Assembly: GCA_035222895.1 (NCBI GenBank)
Contig: JAVYIG010000165.1
Span: 201,001-265,000, forward strand
Length of the DNA stretch: 64,000 nt
Direction of reading: 5' to 3'
Source: Strongylocentrotus droebachiensis
Taxonomy: Eukaryota > Echinodermata > Echinoidea > Camarodonta > Strongylocentrotidae
Shown here: positions 11,601-21,235 of the stretch, piece after piece
Layout: each line of letters begins with the position of its first letter
Numbering within the stretch: the first letter of the stretch is position 1
Program-made: the position numbers and the translations under genes
The notes under the pieces: model-generated
The model's database searches: none
What the model was told of the DNA's origin: nothing
What the model saw: the letters and a program-made list of their open reading frames with translations, nothing else

Positions 11601-13410
11601 AAAGAAGGCGAAATAGAAGTAGGCGTTATAGAAGATGGCGAAAATATCTGAAGATCGTAGCATTCGGAGGAATATTGTTGTCTAAGTTATTGGGGTCACC
11701 AAAACTGTCATTTATATGATAAGATGGGAAGATGCATTAATCTAGAAAGTTTAATTTGTGTAAACATATCAAAATCACAATTGTTGTAGCTGTGCTGAAA
11801 GTGTTGAAAAATATACCTTAAATATCTCATCACTGTAAGTCAGTCTTTGGAGTGTAACTTACTTGAATACTATTTATATCTTTAAATTAGTTGTAAATAT
11901 TTTTCATTCTTTTGTGCATTATTATTTCCGGTAAGTATATTGTATTGTTTTGTTTGTTTGTTTGTTTGTTTGTTGTTGTTGTTTTTTTTTTGGGGGGGGG
12001 GTTTAATATTGGTTGTCTTGATTGTTTTTCATGAAGCAGTTTATTAACTGTAGAGGCAACCCTGTATAAATAATATTACTCTCATTTTTCTGTTTCTATT
12101 AAAACCAACATAATATCAGGGTGGACTTTCCCCTTTAACGTCCAAACAGGATTCCGTCCAAATGCGTGGATACGCCACAGTTTTTCCAAACGAAGAATCC
12201 AAACTTTAACTGTAAATATATACACGTATATTCTAGTTTGTAATTCAGTATTTTCGACACAGCCTTGTATTCGTAAAAGCAATAGGTTTAACTTGAGTTG
12301 TTCTCATCAGTGATCTACGGTGTATAAAGTGTCTATCATATACTCCCAATTGTGTATAAACTACCACAATTCTGTACACATATGATTGTACCCCTTAAAA
12401 ATGAATAAATAAATAAATGGATATTTAGATGTGTTTTTTGGAAAGTTTGCAGACTGTCACGGTCAAGATAGGTTGTACATAATATGCCTCGGATTATTAA
12501 GACTGCCGTGTTGGCATTCAAATCACCAAGCAGAAATTTGCTTTTCTTCTTCCGAAATTATGATGCCCCATTAATGATAGAGCTTGCGATCATCGAACTG
12601 TTACTATATTATATCATTGTCAATAATGATATCAATGTCAACATCGATCTGCTCATGAGATTGGGATTTATTGATCAATGCAATGAATGGCCGTTCATTG
12701 AACCTCTCTATAATTTTGTTTTTCCTTTCATTTTTATTTTGCAATCACATTGTCCTGTTCATCAAAATGATCAAATTGTACGTAATTATGGACGCTTTTC
12801 CCAGTTAAAAATATTTAAAAGATGGATAAATGTACATCATAAAACATCAGTTGTCCTTTTTTATTATCTTAATCTTGTATTTATGTTATCACGACCTTCC
12901 TGAATACTGCTCAAGATCATTAATTTCTTTAGTAAGTCTCTTCACTTCACCACTCTTTGCTTTCACTGTTTCTTCAAGAGATGTTACATGCTTACTTTGA
13001 TGATCTATTTCTCATTTACTTTTGTGGAAAAGAAATGCATGGACAAACATGTGAACTTGTCAAATTATATCTATCATACAGTTATCGGTGGATGGGGCAA
13101 TACCGGTGGCGTTTTACGACGAGTTGCCAGTTCCAATTCTTCTGCTTGGAATACGTTGTATCAAAACATTAACCCTGACTCCTTCAGTCTGTCAGGAATT
13201 CCGGATTTTGACCACTACCAGCTATCCTTCGCCAACGGTCATATCAAATTAAGCCGTTATGGTACACAACTGGCCCTTATGAACGCCACTGATCTGGATC
13301 CCCTTCAAGTTAACTATGTCGGAATGTGGACTGGGTATGGATCAGCCGGGTATTGGAAATTCCCGACTTTGTGCCAGGAAAGCCAGAAACCCTGCATTAG
13401 TGATGGTTGA
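2387..13410 (+). CDS. EGF / Ser-Thr-rich / FA-domain gene (3' part, exons joined)
   Basis: Gene-level entry; exons are listed separately. Likely a secreted or surface protein of EGF, mucin-like linker and FA domain (Methyltransf_FA or farnesoic-acid O-methyltransferase-like, named for sequence; an enzyme activity is not implied). Order seen: 2387-2662 and 3315-3587 (short EGF plus Thr/Ser linker, duplicated), 7566-7664 (full EGF), 8208-8375 (first half of FA), then 10803-11134 or 13082-13410 (second half plus stop). Every internal exon starts and ends in phase 1, so modules can be duplicated or skipped without a frame change. The FA part shows the YTFPGFWIAE, IIGGWGNTGG and NYVGM..G...GYWKFP signatures. 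No start codon or signal peptide was found; the 5' exons are probably upstream of the window. A LINE and other repeats occupy the introns. Such proteins are usually extracellular; the ligand is unknown. Confidence 0.7.
2700..3970. repeat. Small inverted-repeat element traces in duplicated flank
   Basis: AACCTAACC.AGCCATC with GCGCTGCATTTGAG occurs after each exon copy (about 2707 and 3659), and an inverted counterpart ends with GATGGCTGGGTTAGG near 3948-3965. GGCGGATCCAGG near 3616 is a terminus motif seen at many other places in this window. Confidence 0.45.
3315..3587 (+). CDS. EGF-like + Thr/Ser-rich exon, copy 2
   Basis: Same acceptor and donor as copy 1. The 273-nt exon is one codon shorter overall and again phase 1-1. 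Replacements sit at the residues after the first Cys (LI to MN), at Met to Val in the EGF turn, and in the linker start (SS to PP, NA to VA). Either or both copies can be spliced in without a frame change, so the linker length could vary between transcripts. Confidence 0.65.
4915..5615 (+). repeat. Minisatellite, ~93-bp unit, about 7 copies
   Basis: Repeated blocks contain GGTCAGATGAGCATCCAGGG, GCCCTTGGTGGGGTCC, GGGGGCAGAGCCCC and GAAGCTCAGGGGTTTTAGG. Units are 80-95 percent alike by eye, least regular at the left edge. Confidence 0.85.
6325..6465. repeat. 38-bp-arm hairpin
   Basis: CAGGTAGACAAAGAAACATC plus CCTTCACTGCTATTATGT at about 6339-6378 is mirrored at about 6418-6458 with a spacer near 40 bases. 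It is nested in the larger foldback element. Confidence 0.8.
6880..7445 (+). repeat. GGGGCACTTAT-type degenerate tandem array
   Basis: About 15 irregular units of 30-40 bases carry AAAAGGGGCACTTAT followed by variable A/G-rich sequence. A related array in the opposite orientation lies at about 60.53-62.33 kb. Confidence 0.8.
7566..7664 (+). CDS. EGF-like domain exon
   Basis: Acceptor ATCACAG and donor GTGTG|GTAAGT bound a 99-nt phase 1-1 exon. The translation CFPTPCKNGGTC then FLCTCPEKFYGPVC has all six EGF cysteines, the NGGTC turn and the C.CP..FYGP.C C-terminal loop of a classical EGF module. The frame is continuous from the Thr/Ser exon donor and into the FA exon at 8208. Confidence 0.8.
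7800..8040. repeat. AAATA-rich low-complexity stretch
   Basis: Run of ATAAATAAA and AAACAAAT motifs in the intron between the EGF and FA exons; nothing else seen. Confidence 0.8.
8208..8375 (+). CDS. FA domain exon, first half
   Basis: Acceptor GTTTTACAG and donor GAATTAA|GTGAGT bound a 168-nt phase 1-1 exon. It reads ECPVLYTPDGGTT then EYTFPGFWIAENVTSFDFMV and ends DDRYEL. This matches the start of the FA domain: strand-rich, one aromatic FPGFW block and a D.HIGLF turn. The A left at the end joins TT of either terminal exon to make Ile. Two NxT/S glycosylation sequons (NVT, NVS) fit an extracellular location. Confidence 0.75.
8400..8450. repeat. Poly-C run followed by (CT)n
   Basis: About 16 C in a row, then a CT microsatellite, just downstream of the FA exon donor. 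Confidence 0.9.
8500..10165 (+). mobile_element. 5'-truncated non-LTR retrotransposon (jockey/CR1-like), broken
   Basis: Reverse-transcriptase core readable at 8570-8870: LLDLQKAFDTVNH (motif with the first catalytic Asp), LDWFRSYLSNR and GVPQGSILGPILF. The ADD box (YADDS) survives near 8905-8925 in another frame, and the downstream LHLGKT box near 9030 is followed by a stop. A C-terminal part at 9224-9775 ends with HWNSLPNGV.EIENYAHFKRKLK, typical of these LINE ORF2 ends. Frameshifts near 8890 and 9035-9220 make it inactive. The 3' end is an ATCA-type repeat after AATAAAA near 10142, as expected of target-primed insertion. It lies sense to the host gene in the FA intron. Confidence 0.85.
10190..10705 (-). 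mobile_element. Antisense LINE ORF1 remnant
   Basis: On the minus strand, AKSGEVKRLTKEINDLEQYS leads through a stop into ESTDEIVLNVARRIGV and KDIDRSH. This is the coiled-coil to RRM transition of an L1-like ORF1 protein. Frames are broken and the ends ragged. Part of it (about 10610-10700) is copied again at 12891-12980 by the tandem duplication. Confidence 0.6.
10803..11134 (+). CDS. FA terminal exon, copy A (with stop)
   Basis: Acceptor TCTATCATACAG precedes a phase-1 start. The reading runs IIGGWGNTGGAIRRVASS through FANGHIKLSRYG, NYVGMFTGYRSVGYWKFP and two Cys to CISDG-stop. It completes the FA domain begun at 8208. The open frame extends upstream of the acceptor only by chance, into a LINE remnant. 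Copy B at 13082 is an alternative last exon. Either can follow 8208-8375 in frame; using B requires skipping A. Confidence 0.75.
11135..12890 (+). other. 3' flank of terminal exon A
   Basis: AT-rich, no coding region recognised. It holds a short foldback-family sequence near 11255-11345, a GTTT repeat and G-run near 11945-12002, and the end of duplication unit 1. An open frame at 12484-12903 crosses the duplication boundary and has no recognisable content. Candidate AATAAA signals for isoform A are several and cannot be ranked by eye. Confidence 0.5.
13082..13410 (+). CDS. FA terminal exon, copy B (with stop)
   Basis: Same acceptor, phase and stop context as copy A, one codon shorter. About 18 codons encode a different residue and 4 differ silently. 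Changes cluster in GGVLRRVASSNSSAWNTLYQ, in NYVGMWTGYGSAGYW and in the last Cys loop. The middle block PDFDHYQLSFANGHIKLSRY is identical. Several changes restore residues I regard as more typical of FA domains (W for F in GMWTG, G for R in GYGS), so B may be the better-preserved form. Which is expressed is unknown. Confidence 0.7.
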
Positions 13411-13432
13411 TACATAAAGACCAGATATTAAG

Positions 13433-13608
13433 GCCCAAATTCACAAAGGAGGTTTGTCGACAAACCTCGATTTGTCGACAAACCTCCTTTGTTTCGACAA
13501 ACCTCCTTTTGTTTTTTACAAACCAGGTTTGTAAAAAACGCGTCAAAACGCGTCATATGACGTACATAAACCTCAGTTTGTCGACAAACCTCCTTTGTGA
13601 ATTCGGGT
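13433..13608. mobile_element. Foldback MITE, ~176 bp
   Basis: Ends are mirror images: GGCCCAAATTCACAAAGGAG and CTCCTTTGTGAATTCGGGTC. The inner sequence repeats the palindrome AGGTTTGTCGACAAACCT several times. Duplication copy A lacks this block after AGACCAGACATTAA (about 11152), so it is an empty-site comparison. Flanking TTAA/TTTA may be a target duplication, but this is not certain. Confidence 0.8.
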
Positions 13609-13644
13609 CTTTATGAATGTAATAGTCAATCTGCTATTAAAGTT

Positions 13645-13871
13645 CAAGTTCACCGACATCCCATGTTATACACGCGTTTCAATCGGATAATAGGGACTTT
13701 TAGATTTGCACATCGACATTGTGGACTGCTATACGTGTGACGTCATTTTAAGGCAATGGCAGTGCCTTAAAATTATGTCACACGTAGCAGTCCACAATGT
13801 CGATGTGCAAATCTAAAAGTCCCTATTATCCGATTGAAACGCGTGTATTACATGGGATGTCGGTGAACTTG
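13645..13871. repeat. Long near-perfect palindrome, ~110-bp arms
   Basis: The left arm starts CAAGTTCACCGACATCCCAT and the right arm ends ATGGGATGTCGGTGAACTTG, with a loop of about 7 bases centred near 13759. Arms have only a few mismatches. Copy A has a shorter related sequence at 11266-11320. Related arm sequences recur at 22.1 and 26.3 kb. Confidence 0.9.
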
Positions 13872-14515
13872 CACGACAGTTTCGTGAAACGCTGACCTGT
13901 ATCATAAAATTATTGTTATAGCATGGTCAAATTATTGATCCCAGTAATGGTAGGTCGTCTGTACGGATAAAAGCCGGAAGGAAAACCTCGTAAAGAATTC
14001 TTATAAGATAATTTGAAGAATGTGGAGTTTATTGCAAAGAAATCTCAATTATTTTCTTCTCATTGCCCGTGCAACGTGTAACACATAAAGAGCAATACAG
14101 TTTTTTTTTAATTAAAAAAAAAATCAGAGCATAAAAGAAGGCGAAATAGAAGTAGACGTAATAGAAGATGGCGAAAATGAAGAGATTGTCTGAAGATCGT
14201 AGCATTTGCAGGAATATTTGAAGAGCTTGATTCCAAAAGGAGCTAAATCCACTTTTGATGAAAATTGAGTTATTGACTATATTAGAACATTTTTCACTTA
14301 AGTACCCGTCTTTCAACAAAATTATTTACCCAAATTTTGGGAGCAATTACGAAAAAATGCACCTTCTAATATCACTTTTCCATAGAAGCCTGTCCATCCA
14401 AATGACAAATTGTAAATAACATGGACGCTTTTCCAGGTTGAAAATATTTGAAAGATGGATAAATTTACATCATGAAACATCAGTTCCTTTTGATTATCTT
14501 AATCTTGTTTTTTTT

Positions 14516-15265
14516 TATTGCATAATACTTATACGTAATAACATTATTCATTCTGTATACTTGATGAGGTAATCCCTGAAGCAGCTTTTACAAGCTATAC
14601 TGGGATGAGATGTGTCATGACAGCAGGTGAAGGTGCAGAAAACAAAAGGGTGTACAATTGCTTTATACAGTCAAACAGTGACGTGCAAGTAAAAAAAATC
14701 ATGCTGCTATATGGTTTACAGCATTCTGGAACCTACAGAATTGTACGTAAACTACAATTGACATTGTTCATGAAACTGTAGAATAAATATGTGTATTTAT
14801 GCATAGCCCTTTTTGGTATCACTTTGAAAGAGGATGAACTCATCTTTGACATGAAAAACACAAATTCATCAGAACATAATCCTTCTTTTTCCTAGTCTTC
14901 GATTGGAAAGTCGGGTTTTGTTTCTTATAGAACAATTGTGATTAATTTATAATTAAAGTCACGATGTTGTTAAAAACTATGCGTGTGACACACTAATCCT
15001 ATTTAGATGTACTTTCAAAGTAGGCCCTCAAAATTTCCAATCACTGTAAATACTCTGAGTTTGTATGTGTAGAAATATCAACAGTTGTTTTTGTTGCTCT
15101 ATTGTTTTATTCAGAAAAGATCATAACTCAATTTTAATGTTATTTTAATGTGTTTGTTTTATTGTTGATTATAGTATTTCCTGTATTTATTTCCAGTGTA
15201 AGTAAAATCAAATCAAATAAAATAGAAATCTTATATACTCGTGTGACACATTTTTTATCACTAAA
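14516..15265. other. AT-rich intergenic, nothing recognised
   Basis: No convincing exon, RNA gene or repeat boundary seen. Several AATAAA-like hexamers (for example near 15214) could serve the upstream gene. Confidence 0.5.
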
Positions 15266-15269
15266 GAGC

Positions 15270-15492
15270 CAATAATCTTCTCTATCTCTCTCTCTTTCTC
15301 TCTCTCTCTCCCTCTATCTCTCCCTCCGTCCTCTTATGTATGTCTGTCTCCGCCTGTCGGACTCTTTCTCTCTCGATCTCTCTCCTTTTTTCTTTCTGTA
15401 TCTCTCTCCCGCTCTCCCTCTCTCTCTCTCTCCACCTATCTCTCCCTCCGTCCTTTTTTCTTTCTGTACCTCTCTCTCTCTCTCTCTCTTTC
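15270..15492. repeat. Long (CT)n microsatellite
   Basis: About 220 bases of interrupted CT and CTTT repeats. Open frames through it (Arg/Glu on minus, Ser/Leu on plus) are artefacts. Confidence 0.95.
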
Positions 15493-15509
15493 ATACCGTA
15501 TCAGGACAA

Positions 15510-15885
15510 TGACCCCCTTGGCAATCACCCCCCCCCCCCCCCGGAAAGAAAAGAAACCGGAAAACTACCCCCCAAGGAAAATAACCCCCCGGGAAATTAT
15601 CCCCCGAGGACAATTACCCCCCCCCCCCCCCATGACAATTACCCCCGGAGAATTACCCCCCCCCCCCCCCCCCCCCATTGATAATCACTCCCCAGGAATT
15701 TGTAACACTGTGACGAATAATGCGAGCTTTATTCCAATTTGCAATTTACAAAAAAAATCATAGTTGTCCTCGGGGGATAATTCTCCAGGGAGTAATTTTC
15801 CGGGGGGTAATTGCCCTTATAGGGGGTAGTTTTCCGAGGGGTAATATTCCGGGGGTGAGGGCCCAGGGGGGGGGGGGGTAATTGT
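15510..15885. repeat. C-run array facing a G-run array
   Basis: The left half repeats AATTACCCCC with C runs up to about 20 (15520-15677). The right half has GGGGGTAATT motifs (15770-15882). The two form an imperfect inverted repeat with quadruplex or i-motif potential. Confidence 0.8.
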
Positions 15886-15889
15886 TCTA

Positions 15890-18040
15890 GAACCCTTTCA
15901 CACACACATAAAAGGTGGGCTGTAAAACATTTACAGTTAACAACTAAATTATTCAAAGTTGTTCTTGTGCTTTTTGTAACTCAAGAATGGAAGGTGGACT
16001 GGTTGAATTAGGGCCTTAGATGTGAGCTTTAATATGCCATATTCTCAAGAAACATGTGAAAGTTAATGGCGGGCCGGACTTTGTCGCCCGAAAAAGTACC
16101 CCTTTACCGGAGATTGTGGGAACACGCATGTTGTCCCTACGACCCCGGAGTGGGGGTGGGGAATTAACATTAATTAAATGGAATTTAATTAGATATAAGT
16201 GTTGTTTTACCATGTGAGAATATATTATTCTCATATACATGTACAGGCGCGGATCTAGGATTTTTCAATAGGGGGGGGGGGGGGGGCGGGGCGGAAATTT
16301 CAAAATCGCGCAGACCGTTACTTCAACTCAACATACAAATACTGACAAGGTCATATTAGAAGCTCCGTATTTACCGGAAGGTACCTACAAGCGGGCACGA
16401 TTTTTGAAAGGGGGCAGGCTCACGTCACGTCTCTAATTCGATATCAATATTTCCCGTTTTTAAGTTAAATACAAAATGCTCTCGGTAAAGCACGCGAGCA
16501 AAATTTTTGACATTTACAACATGGTGGGGGTGGGGGATGAAGCTCTTGCCTGAATATCAATTTGCCGGTTTCACAATTTGGCGAGCGAGCAAACATTTGA
16601 GCATATGTATGTTGTGAAAATGTTATCATCCAAATATATGAGATAAGATATTTAAAAAACTATTTGGGCAGCTCGCTGCCCGAATATTTTTCATTTAATT
16701 TTAGATTTTCGGGGAAAGAGGGGCTGCAACCTCATTCCGCATTAACTGCAGGTGTAATGTATTATGAAATTTGAATCCTTGTGGAGTAAATATAGAAACA
16801 GCTTGTGCTACAACCATGATTGTAATGAAAACTTCTATTTATTTGGAATTCCAAAAAATTAAACTTTTGTAGTACTATTGTGTTTCTCGACTGTCAAAAA
16901 TATATTAAACACTTTCTTTTAATCTTTACATATTGATTATATTCATGAATGACTTTATCACTCTCGTTCGCTTAAAACATACAATAGTAATGCTCATATT
17001 ACTCCGTATCCCATAATGAATACAGAACAAATATAAGTCTTCTTTTTTTCTCTAACCACTATAAGAAGCAAAGCCGTTGATTCTTTTTCATTGTTATGGA
17101 TAAATTATCTTAGTTAAAAACGCTTCATAGGATACACAGCCCAGATATTATCAGAGGCTACTTCTGATTGAGGCCCCTATACTATCATTTAGGATTCGAA
17201 TAATAGTTATAACATATGAAACAATATTGTGAGAGCACATACTTATGAAATAAAAAGAAAAATACAGGATCTATTAAACCTTCCCATAGTACATTTTCAC
17301 TTCGAAGTATCCGCCTGCTAATATTATGTAGGAATCTTCGATAAATACAAACATCTATTTCAATAATTTATACCTTCCAGTTATCTTATAATGGTGTATA
17401 TAGTAAATAATGCAGTTTTGCTCGGCTGAAAGCTATCCATGATGGCATGTAGCACACGTTTCTCGTTAAACCAAACTCTTTTCAGCGACCGTTTGTATTT
17501 GCTTTTACTGACACAAACTAGGCAATGCTGGACAGAGGTTATAAGAGAATCATAGTTTTGTGTTATTGGGCAAGGGAGCGTATCGACCAAGTGAGATTTG
17601 GCCATTTTGAATGCTGTAATTATGCATTCTAGAAAACGCCAAAGCCAATAATTATGTTCGTTCTTTCCACTATATTTCCTTCTAGCAATATTTCTAAATT
17701 TCCAGGGGGACGTGTCCACCGATCGGGCCCAGGATCACCGCCCCTGTCCATGCTTACTACCAACTGTTTTTTTTCAAATACAAGCATAAGCGAGTTGGCA
17801 CGAGCTGATGGCAAATGAAGGGCAAAAAAGAGTTTTGAAGCGGCCCCAGGCCTCTACCGTTAATTCAAAATTTGACTGTTGAGTATAAAGTTTCTAATCA
17901 TGACATCCAAAATAATGTGCCCTTTTCAAATTTCTCACCAAAGATCGATGACCTTTGTAGCGCAGGGGCTGTTTTTAACTTCGAATCCGTGGCTCAGGAT
18001 TTATGCGACCGGCCCCCTCTATTCAATAACGTCTCCCAAG
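15890..18040. other. Unassigned stretch with TE fragments
   Basis: A transposon terminus motif GCGCGGATCTAGG followed by an 18-G run lies near 16246-16290. The rest is AT-rich with no exon I can support. A 112-codon open frame on the minus strand (17719-17381) has no recognisable motif and no clear splice context. Confidence 0.45.
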
Positions 18041-18050
18041 CCTCAATTAC

Positions 18051-18187
18051 CCGGGCCGTAGCCAGAGTTTGATGTTTGGGGGGCACATACATGTAATTGA
18101 TCGACGTCCTGGGGAGGGGTCGAAAAAAGTTCAACCGATCTTGGAAATTTGGGCCCCCCCCCCCCCCCCTCGTGGCTACGGGCCTGC
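18051..18187. mobile_element. Small hAT-like MITE with TSD
   Basis: Terminal inverted repeats GGGCCGTAGCCA and TGGCTACGGGCC enclose about 137 bases with a long C run. Flanks TCAATTAC (18043-18050) and CCAATTAC (18187-18194) match at 7 of 8 bases, consistent with an 8-bp hAT target duplication. Confidence 0.65.
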
Positions 18188-18780
18188 CAATTACAATTCT
18201 GGGGTTGTTTCATAAGGCTGTTCGGAAGTTACGCATGACTTTACAAACGACTTGAATATGAAGTGCCAGATAGGATGCCCAAAGTTTTTCCTGATGTTTT
18301 AACAAAGTGTGATATTTCCAATTAGTTCAGTTAAATTATGGCAACAAATATAATTTTTGTTATAGTCAGAATTTTAATCTACATCTAGGGGCCGTGCGCG
18401 GCTTTATCATGAGTGCTTTTACATGAACTTTTTTTGATAAAATTATGCTGGATTTCGACCCAGATTGCACTGATGATAAGATGATCATCTCCAATACGCT
18501 TGCAGTTCACTTCCCTATCCTCCTTATTCCCTTATCCATCATTACCATCACTGCCATTTACGTATGGCCGGCACTCTCTTCAAAAACGGCTCCCAAGCCT
18601 TCGGGACTGACCCCAAATTTCCTGAGTCCATTTTGCCACTCTTTGGAGGGGCCGTCCGGCTGCGGCCTTTTCAGAAATGTTTTTATACTAACCTTTTCAG
18701 GCACTACATGGTTTAACATGAACAATCATGCTTAGTATTTTTTTCTTCAAATAAGCTGAATTCCGACTCAGTTTTGCACA
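18188..18780. other. Unassigned AT-rich stretch
   Basis: No supported gene. A 96-codon open frame at 18445-18735 has a balanced composition, but I find no recognised domain or supporting splice sites. Confidence 0.4.
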
Positions 18781-18949
18781 ACCTAAAAATAGTATAATAC
18801 GGTCAGTCACCCCCCCCCCCCCCCTCCCCCTTCATGACCACGCATTTCACACGCGCATACCCCCCTCCCAAGTTTTTCCCTTAATTGTCGCTACTGTTAC
18901 TTAGAGCCATTTACTTGTAACTTTCTCCCTTTAATTTCTAACCCGAATT

Positions 18950-19135
18950 TTCTCTTCTCTTTCTCTTTTTATTTTCTCTCTCTCTCTCTCTTTCTTTTCT
19001 CTTCTTTTTTTTCCTCTTTTCTTTTCTATTCTCTTTTCCTTTCTTTCCTATTCTCCTTTTTTCTCTTCTCCTTTTTTCTCTTCTCCTTTCTTTTTTTTTT
19101 TCTTATTTTCCACCTCTTTTTTCTTCCTTTCAGTT
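18950..19135. repeat. Polypyrimidine (CTTTT/CT) tract
   Basis: Nearly pure C/T for about 185 bases, then poly-C near 19153. A matching poly-purine stretch follows at 20010-20120. Confidence 0.9.
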
Positions 19136-19259
19136 TTTGCGCCGCCGATCCCCTCCCCCCCCCCCCCCTCCCGATCCGCCACTCCACTGCATGTAGCCTA
19201 TATCGATTCACAACGCTATATGGAATTAGAGACACGGATACAACTTCACAAGCATATAT

Positions 19260-20230
19260 ATCAGGGGCGGATCTAGGGGGTTCGGCGGTTTAACCCCCCC
19301 CCCCCCCCCTCGCCCTAGGGCGGCGAAGTGAAAAAAAGGGGGAAAAAGAAGAAAAAGAAGTAAAACAGTAAAACGGCGCGATTTTTGGAATATCCTGGAT
19401 CCGCCACTGGGTCAACCCCCCCCCTCCCCCCACCCCCCCCCCCCCCCCCCCCCGTGGCAAAAAGCTACATCCGCCCCCTGTATATACGGCCTATGTATTT
19501 ATGTCTGTATTTATGTAAATGTATATTGATAATCTTCTTCTTCTTTTTTACTAAGCCTACTTTTAAAGATCGGTTAGTATGCCTGCATGAAGGGGCGGAT
19601 CCACGTAGCGATTTTTCCGGCCTGGGCCCCCCCCCCCCCCCCCAGGTCCCCCAAAAGGTTTAAAAAATAGGATAATAACATAAAGTTAACCTTTTAAAAA
19701 AAAAAAAAAAAGCGGCCCCCGTGACCCCCAAAAAGTTATATTTTCACCCCCCCCCCCAAAAAAAAAAACCCTCTCCACCACCTCTCCCTTCCCCCCCCCC
19801 CCCCCCCACCCCGCTTATTCACCGACCGGCTTAGTCGGCGCAAAAATTTTTCTTAAGATTTTGCCCCCGGCCCCCGGCCCCCGCCCCCCCCCCCCCTTGT
19901 CGCCGGCTGGATCCTCCACAGGCGCGGATCCACGGGGGGGGGGGCCTGACGGCAGGCGCGGATCCAGGGGGGCCGAGCGGGCCTTGCCCCCCCCCCCCCC
20001 CCCGCAAAAAAAAAAAAAAAAAAAAAAAAAAGAGAGAAGAAAGGAAAAGAAGGTAAAGGGAAAGAGGAGAGAAAGGGAAAGAGGAAGAGGAAGAAAAAAG
20101 GAGAAGGGGGAAGAAGGAGATCGGGGGCCGAAAGGGCCTTGCCTCCCAGGCTGTTGACCCCCCCCCCCCCCCAATCAAAAAATAAGAGAGAAGGAAGGAA
20201 AGAAAAAAGGAAAAGAGGAGATACTGGCGT
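19260..20230. repeat. Cluster of transposon termini with poly-C / poly-G runs
   Basis: GGCGGATC(C/T)A motifs occur near 19264, 19395 (reverse), 19594, 19924 and 19958. Each is next to C or G runs of 8-25 bases, with A and purine tracts between. It looks like repeated nested insertion of one short element family. Open frames here are Pro/Gly/Lys artefacts. Confidence 0.7.
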
Positions 20231-20519
20231 ACTAATAGAGGGGGGGCTTGGGGGAAATCAAATTCAAACGTGGCTTATTTCTAATTCCACAACGGTGGAT
20301 TACAAATAATGCTGAAATGACATAATTTCCGAAATTTTTCCTCACTTTTTATTAAATTATATGTTTGTATGTGTTTGTTGGAAAATGACAAATTCCTAAA
20401 GTTACAGCCAGGCAAAAAATATGATTCTTGAGATTCCTACATGTCAGGGCCCGAGGTACGGCGAGGATCGAGAGCCTCGAGCTCCCTCCCCCCCCCCCCC
20501 CCATTTTTTTATGAAAAAG

Positions 20520-21235
20520 TATTTTAAAGAGAAATAAAATAAAAGCTTTGCGCGGGAGGGGAGGGGGGGCTGAATTCAGACGAGGATTCAGAGGCGAGAA
20601 CGGTAATACGAATCTTTAATGATTTAATGAAACGTAAAAGCTTCAGCGCTACGCGCGGGATGAAGGGGGAACTAAATTCCGACGAGGATTATTTTCGAGA
20701 ACGGTACAACGAATCGTCTTCTTCTTTAATGATTTAATGCAAATTAAAAGCTTCCGCGCTTCGCGCAGGTGGGGGAGGGACTGAATTTAGACAAGGATTA
20801 AGAGTCGAGAACTGTACAACGAATCGTCTTCTTTCTCTAATAATTTAATGAAACGAAAAAGCATCCGCGCTTCGCGCGGGAGGGGGGGGGGGGGAACCTG
20901 AATTCAGACGAGGATTAAGAGTCGAGAACTTTACAACGAATCGTCTTCTTTCTCTAATAATTGAATAAATCGTAAAATTTTTCGCGCTTTGTGCGGGAGG
21001 GGAAAAACTCAATTCAGACGAGAATTATTTTCGAGAACGGTACAACGAATCGTCTTCTTTCTTTCATAGTTTACTAAAACGTCAAAGCTTCCGCGCTTCG
21101 CGCAGGAGGGGGGGGAAACTCAATTAAGATGAGAATCATTTTCGAGAACGGTACAACGAATCGTCTTCTTTATCTAATAATTTAATGAAACGTCAAAGCT
21201 TCTGCGTTTCGCGGAGGAGGGAGGGGAAACTCACC
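20520..21235 (+). repeat. Minisatellite, ~110-125-bp unit, about 6 copies
   Basis: Each unit has AAAGCTTCCGCGCTTCGCGC, GGAGGGG, TCAGACGAGGATTA, CGAGAACGGTACAACGAATC and a GTCTTCTTT(A/C)T..TAAT block. Copies differ by point changes and G-run length. Confidence 0.85.

Larger units (their letters stand above)
10603..14515 (+). repeat. Tandem duplication carrying the FA terminal exon
   Basis: Unit 1 is about 10603-12890 and unit 2 about 12891-14515. Both begin with CACGACCTTCCTGAATACTG, run through the same intron end and terminal exon, and share the 3' flank (GTAGGTCGTCTGTA, AAAGCCGGAAG, GAAGATCGTAGCATT). Both finish with a GGACGCTTTTCC / AGATGGATAAAT block (about 12785-12890 and 14420-14515). 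The first ~190 bases before the exon are identical. Unit 2 has extra palindromic insertions. Confidence 0.85.

Noticed and set aside
12484..12903. 139-codon open frame
   Set aside because: It crosses the tandem duplication boundary; the shared block recurs at 14.4 kb without an intact frame; no motif.
15282..15681. Arg/Glu and Ser/Leu/Pro frames
   Set aside because: Microsatellite and C-run translation.
17381..17719. 112-codon minus-strand open frame
   Set aside because: No recognisable domain, no splice partner, AT-rich surroundings; chance frame is likelier.
19815..20178. Pro/Gly-rich open frames
   Set aside because: Produced by C/G and purine runs in a repeat cluster.
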